This document shows, in pieces, positions 48,001 through 58,677 of a DNA stretch of 64,000 nucleotides. How positions within the stretch are numbered: the first letter of the stretch is position 1; every line of letters starts with the position of its first letter. This DNA comes from Bacteroidales bacterium. Its GTDB lineage: Bacteria; Bacteroidota; Bacteroidia; Bacteroidales; F082. The DNA lies in contig JAEEON010000075.1 in assembly GCA_016284305.1 (NCBI GenBank), positions 82,349 to 146,348 on the forward strand. Reading direction: 5' to 3'. The notes below the pieces were generated by a model that was given only the letters and a program-made list of their open reading frames with translations, had not been told where the DNA came from and ran no database searches. A program made the position numbers and the translations under genes.

Positions 48001-49642
48001 TCAGGGTGAAAGGACCAGCGGACTGCATGAAACGACGGTCATCAGGAGCATTGCCTTCATTCTTTTCGTTCCAGTACTTACCATTGACATTGTAGCCACC
48101 ATTGGGCATCACGCCACCAGTACCCCAGTTGCACGGGTCAGTGTCGCCAGGGAACATGAAGTCGCAAGCAGGACCGACAGCGGCGTTACCACCGGTAGGA
48201 TAACCAGTACCACCGAATTGCATCTTGTTACCATCGCGCCAGAAGGAACGGAGCAGCAGGTAAGTTTCGGCAGCGTTGTCAGGGTCACCCAAAGCGGTAC
48301 TGGAGTTGTTGTGATACAAGAAACGGCGCATACCGAAACGTTCATCATCGACGATGCCATTACCGAAGTTCACACCGTTGATAGAAGCGTCGCAAATCTG
48401 CTCTTTGGAGATGGTATCGCTAATGATAATGGTGTCGCCATCAACAACGTTCGTAGTGGTGTTGATCACATATTTATACTTGGGGTTATCCAAACCGTCG
48501 GCATCCATATAAGGGCCTTGGAAGAAGTCAACACCGACCGCCGGAGGCTGGTTGCCGTAGGCTTCAGGTTCACCGCTACCGTCAGTATCGAGACCATTGT
48601 AACCATAACCCAGACCACGGGCGACGTCGCAACCGACGTAGTCATCTTTGGCATAACCAAGGTCAACGTCAGTCCAGGGGCAGAAGAAGGTACCCGTCAA
48701 CTCATAAGTTGAACGGTTAATGATTTCGTAACTGCAGAACGACATGTTGTTGATTTCGTCGTTGGTCGAGAAGGCGAAAGCTTGGGCACGGACTTCGAGA
48801 CCGATAGCAGCACCATTGGATTCGGTATGGGAGTTACCCTTATCATTGAACACCCACCAGAGGGTTTGGTCACCTTTCAGAACTTGGTCAGCAAGGATGG
48901 AGCCATGCACGGTACCGCCATGTTCTTCTTCCATGGTCGGGATCTTGGTGTGGCAGAGTTCGTTTTCGATGTCGTAGTACGGGTAGTCACCTTGAGTATA
49001 GTCATATAAACCATCACCATCTCTATCAAAGAAAGGAGCCATGTAGTGGCTGACACCAGAGATGTTACCACCGACAGTTTCCGGATGGGCAGGCCATTCG
49101 GCGATAGACTTAGGCGGGGCGGGGTAATCCTCAGTAGGTTGGAACACACCGCTAACGGGGTCGCAGTGGCTAAGGAACTCGTCAACTTCGGCACGGGTAA
49201 TCTTAAAGAGTTGGTCCCAACGAGCGCAGGTGATGTCGTCGATGGAAGCACCTTCGAGGTTCAGAGGGCCAGTCCAGAAGTCGTTACCATCTTGACGGAA
49301 ACGCACGGCGGCGCACTTCAGCTGGTTGTTGATATCGACACCAGCGATCCAGAGGGAGCCAGCGTAGAGTGAGGTGGCGGATCCGTTGGCGGGGATATAA
49401 TACTGTGAGCCGACTCCACCAGGGAGGTCCCACCACATATCACCACCAGCATTGATACGCGTTCTGACGTTGTTGATGTTCAACCACTCAAAAGCTGAGG
49501 AAGGAGTACATCCGGCTGTAGTCTGCTTCAGGTCGCGGGTACCTTTGTTACCACGGTCACCTTTAAACATCTCAGCCTTTCCGGGATTTGTCACCCCTAC
49601 TATGAGGAGCGCAACAAACAATAGACGTAATATATTTTTCAT
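45098..49642 (-). CDS. 1514-aa secreted/surface protein with atypical T9SS-like C-terminal domain
   Basis: Signal peptide; C-terminus VVPNPYYAYSSYEANALVNKVKITNLPNNCVVTIYNISGTKIRQFKKDNEEPSIEWDLTNFANTPVASGFYLIHVKDNASGGERTIKFFGAMRQIDLNTF. Confidence 0.88.
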   Translation of the reverse strand: MKNILRLLFVALLIVGVTNPGKAEMFKGDRGNKGTRDLKQTTAGCTPSSAFEWLNINNVRTRINAGGDMWWDLPGGVGSQYYIPANGSATSLYAGSLWIAGVDINNQLKCAAVRFRQDGNDFWTGPLNLEGASIDDITCARWDQLFKITRAEVDEFLSHCDPVSGVFQPTEDYPAPPKSIAEWPAHPETVGGNISGVSHYMAPFFDRDGDGLYDYTQGDYPYYDIENELCHTKIPTMEEEHGGTVHGSILADQVLKGDQTLWWVFNDKGNSHTESNGAAIGLEVRAQAFAFSTNDEINNMSFCSYEIINRSTYELTGTFFCPWTDVDLGYAKDDYVGCDVARGLGYGYNGLDTDGSGEPEAYGNQPPAVGVDFFQGPYMDADGLDNPKYKYVINTTTNVVDGDTIIISDTISKEQICDASINGVNFGNGIVDDERFGMRRFLYHNNSSTALGDPDNAAETYLLLRSFWRDGNKMQFGGTGYPTGGNAAVGPACDFMFPGDTDPCNWGTGGVMPNGGYNVNGKYWNEKNEGNAPDDRRFMQSAGPFTLKPGAVNYITFGVPWARATSGGAWASVELLRVTDDKCQALFDNCFKVIDGPNAPDLTIRELDQKLIIYLSNSPISNNYREGYAEPDPQIPEIVPGDTLGTLADKYYRFEGYKVYQLANAEVGADELSDNSKARLVFQADIKNNVSTLVNYEWDNYIGGNVPALKVNGADGGITHSFVVTEDLFSTGESSALVNHKTYYFMAVAYAYNNYFPYSQEPADINGLYGQMKPYLEGRKNISCYTAVPHKVLNGTKVVAQYGDTPAIKRIVGQGNGGNEIELSQESIDELFAKKMANTVIVNKDGGEYDHITFGNPNADTLEKVVFGHPDYPIVYHPSYTIGKGPLAVKIIDPLNVKTHHYELWFDTLFPHYTHGVSSNQSVIGDSALRMASHWFLKDLDTDEVFESDTITVYSDEKLFLDRGISVSINQPFQIGAILVGSTHDATYGNRPQKEVVAPNNGMITSSLIFQDSTQHWLDGIRDVDVASSVLNWIRSGTYVDQDDTYNHDYNMTSSTGGISTAWDPHENYEKIANRTWAPYILTTVSNTAKNNPGPLPRDIFRDDSYFSRLSSIDIVFTSDRSKWTRCPVVEMCMDENLSQNGVKRFDIRRAPSIDKDGKPYDGVWDYTQNPDSLIKASDNPDDPNYIAAQGMGWFPGYVIDVESGMRLNLLYGEDSYLEDLNGRDLMFNPPALKKGTVEGTSEPELDPALFRQVDLEPVLGGKHFVYIWGLDRPTDVPTTPNFPYKDFNSPAYDGGKYLFTVLNAIQTAASNNLVTQYGKRLWRQCLWVGMPMRVEGFEWDKENNNWVPEGNDAKIRIRIAKPYDRGYSYVDLDSVYPGLDVNNQYPKFEFSIEGLDPVMNDPEKIESDLDLISVVPNPYYAYSSYEANALVNKVKITNLPNNCVVTIYNISGTKIRQFKKDNEEPSIEWDLTNFANTPVASGFYLIHVKDNASGGERTIKFFGAMRQIDLNTF

Positions 49643-49680
49643 AGTATCTGTGATTATTCGTTTAAGTTACACCTCATGGA

Positions 49681-52600
49681 TTAGAAGTTAAAGCTTGCGC
49701 CAATTTTAATTTGACGAGGAGTAGAGTAGTTGCCACCTCTGTTCACGTAGATCTGATACATCTCGATGAAGGCTTGAGGATCGACTTGGGTACGAATTTG
49801 GCTTTGATACTTGGGTGAGGTAAGGTAGCCGTCATCGTCCGGGTCACCGGTAGCGTTGTAAACCGAGAGGATATTCTTGGCGTTCAAGAGGTTGGTGAAG
49901 TTGACATAGACGTTCACGAAAGCTTCATGTCCGGTCTTGCCTTCTTTTCTTCCACCGAGGGTGAAATAGAAGTCCTTGTCGATACGAAGGTCGATCTTGA
50001 AGGAAGCAGGCATTCTGGAGCCGAAGTAGGTACCAGCGAGGAGGTAGTTACCGCCAGAGATGGGGGAAACGACCGTACGGGAAGCGGTATATGGGGTACC
50101 AGAACCACCAGTGATGGTCATAGAAGCACCAGCGTTAGCAAGGATCTGCAATGGGGTCTTGCCTGACTTCTCACGGTTGATGACGGGGCCGTCATACTTC
50201 TTACCCGAGCCGAAACGGTAGTCGAGGTTAAGGGAGAAGTTGTGACGACGGTCAACACTGGTCGGGAAGGTTGATCTCAGGTTAGGAACACCTGCGTTGA
50301 TCAAGGCGGCAGCCGTAGAGGTGGAAGCACCGGTCATGTTGGCATACTGCAAGGTATAGCTGGCACGGACGCGGACGTTCTTGGTACGGCGGAGGTCATA
50401 TTCAGCGGTAAGACCCTTGACGGTACCGAAGTCGAGGTTGCTGAAGGAGGTGTAGTCCTTAGGATAAGCACCCGTGAGGCGGTACATCTGGATCATGTTA
50501 CGAATCTCATTATAGTAGGCCGTGATGGTCAATGAAGAGGTGTTGGTCAGTTTCTGGGTGAAACCGAGTTCGTAGTCGATGGTCTGCATCGGCTTCAGGT
50601 TCGGGTTGGCAATGGTGCTGGAGACGTCGTTGAAGTAGTAATAGGTCAGCGGGCTAACGAAGTAGGAGCTGGTAGGACGTTGGGTCAGCACATCATAGTG
50701 AGCAAAGAACAAAGCCTCATCCGAAATCGGGAAGGAGAAGGAGATACGAGGCATGAAGTTCCAAGCGGGTTTGTAGTCCTCGAAGGAATTCATATCGACT
50801 CTTTGTTGTTCAGCGTTACGGACCCATGGGGAGATACCTGAACCCTTGTCGAGAGCGGTCGGTGAGGAGATCTCGGCACCATTGGCATTGTACCAAGTGT
50901 TGCCATTACGATAACCGACGATTTCATTGATGTCGGTAATTTTGTTGACATAGATAGCGTAGTCGTCACCGATGTTGCCAGGGATGGTGAATTGCGGCAA
51001 GTTGGAAGCGCCGTCGATGCCACCTCTTCTGTAGTCGCCAGCGGTATAGTGGTCGTAGAGGATGAACGGATCTTTCAGGACGTACTGGTTAGCGTCGAAG
51101 CGGTCAGCACGGAGACCGATTTGGAAGATCAGGTCTTTGAAAGCGAACTTATCCTGGATATAGCCAGCGATATAGATAGGTTGGCTAGAGCCAACGGGAC
51201 GGGTGTAATAGGTTCTGTTTCTGAGGTCGGTAGCGGTCTCGGTGAAGAAGTCCTCCAAGGTAGGACGTTCGCCCCAGGAGTGTTTCTTGCCGTCGTAGGT
51301 GTAGCCATAGTAGGACACATAGAAGCTACCGTCGCGGGTGAGTTCATCGGGAGCGAACATGCTGATGTCGAAGCCGCCGTTGAGGTGACCTTTCTGCAGG
51401 TTGCCGTTCTCATCATAGTACATGATGGATTGGTCGTTGAAGTCGTAGGAGTCAACGAGGATATATTCCGTACCTTCGAGCGGGAGGCCCATGGCATTAC
51501 GGAGGTTGATGTCGAAGACATACTGAGCGTCGCCGTCATAGAGTCTGTGGAACCAAACGGTGTCAACATAGCCATCGTTGCTGGAGGCGTATGGGTTAGC
51601 CACATCGAGCTGAGAGATATGGAAGTTGGCAAGGTTACGCATGAGCAGCCAGTAGTTGGTGCTATAGCCGATAGCGCTGGAGTTACGTTGCTCATATTGG
51701 AAACCGAGTTTGATTTCGTGGGAGCTTTCACCCTTGCCGATGGTCATGGAGGCGTTGACGTTGAGTGCGATCTGGTCGCTGAGGCTCTTGCCATAGCCTG
51801 ACATGAGGGTACCAGGGGCAGCGTAGAGGCCGTAGATGGCATCTGGGGAGTCACCATTAAGCAGGGCTTTACCGATCATCATGTTATCGAAGTTGTCGAA
51901 GTAGCCCAGAGCGCCGTATGGTTTATAGAGGTCCAGATAGTTCTCGGTATATTTGGCCAGCAGCGGGTTGAACTGTGAGGGATAGAAATCGACGAGGGTG
52001 TCATAGTCCCAGGAGTTCAGCACATTGACGTTGGTGAAGTTCATGTAGTTGGAGCCATCCACTAAGACGGAGTCCACGTTCGCAACTTGGAAGGTCGGGG
52101 TTTTGTGGACGATATACTTACCCAGGTTACCATAGGCGAAGATGTTGTCCCAGAGGTCAGGGTCGCCATATTCGTTGGTAGAACGGGTGTAGTCGGCCTG
52201 GATGCTATAGTAGAAGTTACGGATCAGCGAGGTGCTTTCAGGAGCCGTGGGGAAGCGTTGGGTAAACTTGACGTAACCACGGGTGGTACCTGACTCGTCG
52301 ATCGAGTTCTTGGCCGTATTGAAGTAGGAGTATGAGCTAGCGAAGTCATGGCCTCTATATCTGTAGAACGAACCGCCGAAGGTGAGGTTGATGGTTTCGG
52401 TGGTACGGACGTTGATATTACCAGAGAGGTTGATGGAGTAGTTGCTCGAGTTGGTGGAGAATCTCGAATAGACGAGGTCATCCTTTCTGGTGTAGGAGGC
52501 GTGTTGATAGGTACCGGAGCCGAGGCCGGAGAGGACCAGCGGGGTTTCTTCGATGGTCTTCTGCCAATCTTCTGTGGCGGTGTAGAAACCGGTAGCTGAG

Positions 52601-53442
52601 AGGGCGCCCACTTTGTTGTAGGCAAGGTCACCAGCGAGGAAGAAGCCGAGGAGAGCGGTCTCCGCGTTCTTACCCTTGATGAGTGGTCCTTGGACGCTGA
52701 AGCCCAAACGGTTTCTGCCATAGCCTTCGACGGAGGTCTCGAGTTCCAGTCCGAAGCCGAAGGTACGGCTTGGGCCCTTGGTGGTCAAGTTGATGATACC
52801 GCCCATGGCGTCACCGTACATGGCCGGGGTACCACCAAGGATGACGTCCACCTGGTCGATGGCGCTTTGGGGCACGCTGGCACTACCGATGACCTTCACA
52901 CCATCGATGTAATAGACCGCGCTTTCACGAGAACCACGGACACTACCGACTTCACCGTCAACGGACACAACGCCACCGACGGTAGAAGCGACACCGGAAG
53001 CAGAACGGTTAGGCAACTTAGCAATTTCCTCTGCCGTGATGGACGCACCTGAGGTGGTGTTATCCTTCGAGATCAGAGGCACTTCATAATCGATGACGGT
53101 GACCTCAGTCAAGCTGATGGCGCCACTGGTCATCTTAATGTTCCAATCGGTGATCTTGTTGGCTGGAATAATGATGCCGTTCAAGACATAATTGTTGTAG
53201 CCGACGAAGGTCGCCTTCAAATCATACGTTCCCGGAGGGATCGGGTTGATGTCGTAGTTACCATCGAAATCCGATGTGGCGCCACCAATCATCGTACCAC
53301 CTTTCTCGAGGACGATGTTTGCAAATGACACGGGCTCACCAGTTTCATCAGTAACCTTTCCTTTGAGTCGCCCTGTTTGCGCGAAGGCCAGCGAACAAGC
53401 GGCCAACACAATCGCAAGGGTCATTAGTAAATTTCTAAACAT
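49681..53442 (-). CDS. TonB-dependent receptor, 1253 aa
   Basis: GRLKGKVTDETGEPVSFANIVLEKGGTMIGGATSDFDGNYDI; plug VDVILGGTPAMYGDAMGGIINLTTKGPSR; long barrel ending IKIGASFNF. Confidence 0.95.
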   Translation of the reverse strand: MFRNLLMTLAIVLAACSLAFAQTGRLKGKVTDETGEPVSFANIVLEKGGTMIGGATSDFDGNYDINPIPPGTYDLKATFVGYNNYVLNGIIIPANKITDWNIKMTSGAISLTEVTVIDYEVPLISKDNTTSGASITAEEIAKLPNRSASGVASTVGGVVSVDGEVGSVRGSRESAVYYIDGVKVIGSASVPQSAIDQVDVILGGTPAMYGDAMGGIINLTTKGPSRTFGFGLELETSVEGYGRNRLGFSVQGPLIKGKNAETALLGFFLAGDLAYNKVGALSATGFYTATEDWQKTIEETPLVLSGLGSGTYQHASYTRKDDLVYSRFSTNSSNYSINLSGNINVRTTETINLTFGGSFYRYRGHDFASSYSYFNTAKNSIDESGTTRGYVKFTQRFPTAPESTSLIRNFYYSIQADYTRSTNEYGDPDLWDNIFAYGNLGKYIVHKTPTFQVANVDSVLVDGSNYMNFTNVNVLNSWDYDTLVDFYPSQFNPLLAKYTENYLDLYKPYGALGYFDNFDNMMIGKALLNGDSPDAIYGLYAAPGTLMSGYGKSLSDQIALNVNASMTIGKGESSHEIKLGFQYEQRNSSAIGYSTNYWLLMRNLANFHISQLDVANPYASSNDGYVDTVWFHRLYDGDAQYVFDINLRNAMGLPLEGTEYILVDSYDFNDQSIMYYDENGNLQKGHLNGGFDISMFAPDELTRDGSFYVSYYGYTYDGKKHSWGERPTLEDFFTETATDLRNRTYYTRPVGSSQPIYIAGYIQDKFAFKDLIFQIGLRADRFDANQYVLKDPFILYDHYTAGDYRRGGIDGASNLPQFTIPGNIGDDYAIYVNKITDINEIVGYRNGNTWYNANGAEISSPTALDKGSGISPWVRNAEQQRVDMNSFEDYKPAWNFMPRISFSFPISDEALFFAHYDVLTQRPTSSYFVSPLTYYYFNDVSSTIANPNLKPMQTIDYELGFTQKLTNTSSLTITAYYNEIRNMIQMYRLTGAYPKDYTSFSNLDFGTVKGLTAEYDLRRTKNVRVRASYTLQYANMTGASTSTAAALINAGVPNLRSTFPTSVDRRHNFSLNLDYRFGSGKKYDGPVINREKSGKTPLQILANAGASMTITGGSGTPYTASRTVVSPISGGNYLLAGTYFGSRMPASFKIDLRIDKDFYFTLGGRKEGKTGHEAFVNVYVNFTNLLNAKNILSVYNATGDPDDDGYLTSPKYQSQIRTQVDPQAFIEMYQIYVNRGGNYSTPRQIKIGASFNF

Positions 53443-53596
53443 ACCTTATAATTTTATGTTATACTGCTTTTAGTGCATTAAAAAGACTCCAAAATTATAA
53501 ACTTTTTACAAAGCTCACAAGAAAAATCTACTTTTAGTATCATTTTTTTGTTTATAAAATTTTTAACATTTCATGAAGACAATGAAAATTAGGTGG

Positions 53597-53845
53597 TTAT
53601 CCACGTTCCAGATGACGATTCAATTCACGCGCACGCTTACGATCCTCCTTCATCATTTTCTTTGTTTTGGGAGCCTGCTGTTCATAATGCCTTGTTTTCG
53701 CACGCTCGTACTCTTTTCGGGCTTCCGCCTCCTGTTTTTCCATCATCCTTTCCGCCTTGCGCATCGCGCGACTGGAGCGATGGCCAGCACATGAAGAAAG
53801 CGCCAACAAGATGACACCTATTAATATATAAGACCATTTTTTCAT
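53597..53845 (-). CDS. small charged lipoprotein of unknown function
   Basis: MKKWSYILIGVILLALSSCAGHRSSRAMRKAERMMEKQEAEARKEYERAK; lipobox plus coiled-coil-like R/E/K region. Confidence 0.7.
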   Translation of the reverse strand: MKKWSYILIGVILLALSSCAGHRSSRAMRKAERMMEKQEAEARKEYERAKTRHYEQQAPKTKKMMKEDRKRARELNRHLERG

Positions 53846-53887
53846 GACACAAAACCTAAAAACGCATACAAATATAAAAAAAACAAA

Positions 53888-53895
53888 TAACTTTG
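53888..53895 (+). promoter_or_regulatory. -7 element TAACTTTG, 4 nt before the ATG
   Basis: taactttgcatcATG; implies a near-leaderless mRNA. Confidence 0.5.
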
Positions 53896-53899
53896 CATC

Positions 53900-54352
53900 A
53901 TGAAAAAGTGTTTGACCATATTATTTCTCCTGGCTTCGGCCTTCATCATGAACGGCTGCAAGGAAACCATGGTGAACCCCAACTACCCTACCGGCATCAT
54001 CAACTTCACCATCTATCCCAACACTCTTCATTACGCTGACCTCAATATCATTAGCGGGTGGATGTATCTCACCTCCGACCCGGAAAGCACCAGTAGAGGC
54101 ATCATCGTTTACCGTCTTTACCAAGATGAGTTCAGGGCCTACGACCGTTTACCCCCCAACGAGCCCAACGCTTGCTGCGACAACGAAGGCAACTGCACCC
54201 GATTGGTGGTGGATTTCCCCTTTGTCGTTGACAACTGCAACAGGATCAAGTACAACATCATCGACGGAAGCATCGTTCAAGGAGATGGTATTTTTCCGCT
54301 GATTCAATACCACACGACCTACGACGGTAACGAGCTGCACATCTACAATTAA
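53900..54352 (+). CDS. lipoprotein with degenerate Rieske-like domain
   Basis: Lipobox FIMNGCKE; LVVDFPFVVDNCNRIKYNIIDGSIVQGDGIFPLIQYHTTYDGNELHIYN resembles Rieske-fold C-terminal half without the His ligands. Confidence 0.7.
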   Translation: MKKCLTILFLLASAFIMNGCKETMVNPNYPTGIINFTIYPNTLHYADLNIISGWMYLTSDPESTSRGIIVYRLYQDEFRAYDRLPPNEPNACCDNEGNCTRLVVDFPFVVDNCNRIKYNIIDGSIVQGDGIFPLIQYHTTYDGNELHIYN

Positions 54353-54508
54353 AAAGATAACAAATTGATAACGAGTGTATTATACTCGATTTGTTGATTT
54401 TTATCGCAATAGTGGAAACGTTTTTTTCGCCTTAAATCAAATCCTAGAACTATTTTTGCTCTCGGATTTCAGACGACTGAATGGTTTTACAACATACTGC
54501 TTTTTTCT

Positions 54509-55570
54509 TCACTCGTCCATGATCTCTGATTGACTGCGTATAGAGGCTTGGTGGATCGCCTCGAAAACCTCCTCAATCAGGTCAGGTGACAAACCCAGAT
54601 CCTCTCCGACGGCTCTATAGTTGGAGAGGATTTTTTTCCATCGGTCCATTTGGACGACAGTGACATTATTGGTTTTCTTATAACGGCCAATTTGCTGGCT
54701 GACTTTCATCCGGCGGGCGAGCAGCTGCAGCAACTCACTATCGATATCGTCGATTTCGCCACGAAGTGCGGTGAGGTCATGTTCGATGCCTTCGGCATTG
54801 CGGGAGCGGAAATGCAATTGAGCCAGCATCTCCTTGAGTGCATCAGGGGTGATTTGCTGTTGGGCATCGGTCAAGGCATGGTCAGGATCAATATGGCATT
54901 CAACCATCAAACCGTCGGTAGCCAGATTGATTGCTTTTTGGGCGGTGGAGAGGAGCAATTCGCGGTTACCGCAGATGTGGCTGACATCGGTTATCACGGG
55001 AATGCTCATCTTCTGAGTCAGCTCGATGGGAATCTCCCACATCGGGAAGTTGCGGTAAGGGGTCTCCTTATAATAAGAGAACCCGCGGTGGATGGCTGCG
55101 ATTTGATGAAGACCGGCCTTAAGGAAACGTTCAATGGCCCCCATCCAAAGTTTCAGGTCGGGAGACACTGGGTTTTTGACAAATACGGGGATGTCATGCC
55201 CTCGCAGTGCATCAGCCAGCTGCTGCACCGAGAAGGGGTTCACCACGGTACGGGCGCCAATCCATAGTGCATCGACCTCATAGCGCAAGGCCAGCTCCAC
55301 ATGTTCAGGAGTAGCCACCTCGGTAGCTATGGGCAATCCTGTTTCCTGTTTTGCCTTGAGAAGCCATTCCAAGCCTTGTTCTCCCCTACCCTCAAAACCA
55401 TCGGGGCGGGTGCGCGGCTTCCAAACGCCGCCACGCAGCAATTTCACCTCAGGAACCGCAGCCAAGGCTCGAGCCGTGGAAATCATCTGTTGTTCGGACT
55501 CCACGCTACATGGGCCGCAAATCAAGAGGGGAAAGTCGGGATGGGCAAACCAAGATTGAAGTGTCGTCAT
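54509..55570 (-). CDS. bifunctional 3-deoxy-7-phosphoheptulonate synthase / chorismate mutase
   Basis: [48 protein letters not shown]-terminal chorismate mutase [25 protein letters not shown]. Confidence 0.95.
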   Translation of the reverse strand: MTTLQSWFAHPDFPLLICGPCSVESEQQMISTARALAAVPEVKLLRGGVWKPRTRPDGFEGRGEQGLEWLLKAKQETGLPIATEVATPEHVELALRYEVDALWIGARTVVNPFSVQQLADALRGHDIPVFVKNPVSPDLKLWMGAIERFLKAGLHQIAAIHRGFSYYKETPYRNFPMWEIPIELTQKMSIPVITDVSHICGNRELLLSTAQKAINLATDGLMVECHIDPDHALTDAQQQITPDALKEMLAQLHFRSRNAEGIEHDLTALRGEIDDIDSELLQLLARRMKVSQQIGRYKKTNNVTVVQMDRWKKILSNYRAVGEDLGLSPDLIEEVFEAIHQASIRSQSEIMDE

Positions 55571-55682
55571 AGAAAAACTCTATCATCGTCGCATGACAAT
55601 GCAAATATACACGATTTTTTCGAACCAATATTGCGTTTTTTTTCGTTTCTTTGCACATCTAATTAATAAAAGCATCGAAATC

Positions 55683-57122
<1,440 letters not shown>

Positions 57123-57154
57123 GAAATTAGAAGACAGAAGACAGGAGACAGAAG
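57123..57154 (+). repeat. purine-rich repeat GAAATTAGAAGACAGAAGACAGGAGACAGAAG
   Basis: Shares TTAGAAGACAGAA with the 7355 and 8671 repeats; occupies the asnS-rpoN gap. Confidence 0.85.
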
Positions 57155-57156
57155 AG

Positions 57157-58677
57157 ATGAACGACCAAAGATTGACTCAGATACAGCGCCAGGAGCTGAA
57201 GCTGTCGCCTCAGCAGATCCAGCTGATGAAGCTCCTGCAACTTCCCCTTATCGAACTCGAACAACGCATCAAGGAGGAGATCGAATCCAATCCCGCCCTC
57301 GACGACAACGAGGGGAACGAAGACAATGAGCCAATCAACGAGGACGATGGCATGGGGGGAGAAAACAATCTCAACGATGACAACGGGGAGAACGACGATT
57401 ACAACGACGATGAGATCAACATCAACAAAGATGAAGAGTTCGATTTGACCGACTACATCCCCGACGATGACGAGTACGACTATTCCTATAAATTGCAGGC
57501 CAACAACCGAAGCCGCGACGATGAGGATTACCAAGCGCCCATCACCCATGAGGAATCGTTCCAGGATTATCTCATCCAACAACTTGGTTATCATAATCTT
57601 ACAGAAAAGGAAGAGATTATCGGCGAGATGATCATCGGCAATTTGGACGACAATGGCTATCTGAGTCGTCCCATCATCAACATCGTTGACGACCTGTTAT
57701 TTACGATGAACATCGAGACCACCGAGGAGGAGGTGAAGAAGGTGCTCCACGTCGTTCAACAGCTCGACCCACCCGGCATTGCTGCCACCGACCTCCAGGA
57801 GTGTCTGATCATTCAGCTGCAACGCTTGCAGGAGGAGAATCCTTACAATGACTATTCATTGAGCATCACCGTGCTGAAAGAGTATTTTGAGGAGTTCACC
57901 AAGAAGCATTACGACAAGATTGCCAAGCGCACTGGGGCCAGCAATCGTCAGCTGAAGGCTGCCCTCGACGAGATCCTGAAGTTGAATCCCAAGCCGGGCG
58001 ACTCATCAACTTCAGGGGCGAGAATCAGTCATTACATCACTCCTGACTTCTTCATCTTTATCAAAGACGGCAACCTTGAACTCTCTTTGGATGGGCGCAA
58101 CAACCCCGACTTGAAGGTCAACAAGCAGTATGTTCGCATGCTCGATGACTTCTCGAAGAGCAAGGAGTCGAGAAGCAAGCAGGAGGCGGTGCAGTTTGTC
58201 AAGCAGAAGATTGACAGTGCAAAATGGTTCATCGATGCCATCAAGCAGCGTCAGCACACCTTATACATCACCATGAAGGCCATCATGGACATTCAGCAGG
58301 AGTATTTCCTGACGGGCGACGACACCAAGTTGAAGCCCATGATTCTGAAAGACATTGCTGAGCGTGTTGGCTTAGACATCTCCACGGTGTCGCGTGTGGC
58401 CAACAGCAAGTATGTGCAGACCCCATATGGGACCTTCTTGTTAAAGACCTTCTTCAGCGAAGGAATCACCAACGAAGAGGGCGAAGAAGTCTCGACGCGC
58501 GAAATCAAGAAGATCTTGCAAGACTGCGTCAATGACGAGAACAAGGCCAAGCCGTTGACCGACGAGGAGTTGATGAACGTCTTGAAGGAGAAGGGGTATC
58601 CCATTGCCCGCCGCACTGTAGCCAAATACCGTGAACAGCTAGGCATCCCGGTGGCTCGGTTGAGGAAAGAGCTTTAA
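57157..58677 (+). CDS. rpoN: RNA polymerase sigma-54 factor
   Basis: [38 protein letters not shown]-terminal RpoN box-like [16 protein letters not shown]. Confidence 0.97.
   Translation: MNDQRLTQIQRQELKLSPQQIQLMKLLQLPLIELEQRIKEEIESNPALDDNEGNEDNEPINEDDGMGGENNLNDDNGENDDYNDDEININKDEEFDLTDYIPDDDEYDYSYKLQANNRSRDDEDYQAPITHEESFQDYLIQQLGYHNLTEKEEIIGEMIIGNLDDNGYLSRPIINIVDDLLFTMNIETTEEEVKKVLHVVQQLDPPGIAATDLQECLIIQLQRLQEENPYNDYSLSITVLKEYFEEFTKKHYDKIAKRTGASNRQLKAALDEILKLNPKPGDSSTSGARISHYITPDFFIFIKDGNLELSLDGRNNPDLKVNKQYVRMLDDFSKSKESRSKQEAVQFVKQKIDSAKWFIDAIKQRQHTLYITMKAIMDIQQEYFLTGDDTKLKPMILKDIAERVGLDISTVSRVANSKYVQTPYGTFLLKTFFSEGITNEEGEEVSTREIKKILQDCVNDENKAKPLTDEELMNVLKEKGYPIARRTVAKYREQLGIPVARLRKEL

Noticed and set aside
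47483-48712. 409-aa plus-strand ORF
   Set aside because: Antisense shadow of the 1514-aa surface protein gene
54359-54395. Inverted repeat AACAAAT...GAGT-GTATTAT-ACTC-G-ATTTGTT after the Rieske-like gene
   Set aside because: Interrupted stem with weak pairing and no clean T-tract; could be a poor terminator but not strong enough to call
55593-55682. 30-codon N-terminal extension of asnS
   Set aside because: Extension ([30 protein letters not shown]) overlaps the promoter-like region and lacks homology; GTG at 55683 is a better start
57127-57594. Very hydrophobic 155-aa minus-strand ORF
   Set aside because: Produced by reading the D/E/N-rich region of rpoN backwards (Asp/Asn/Glu codons become Val/Ile/Leu); not a membrane protein gene
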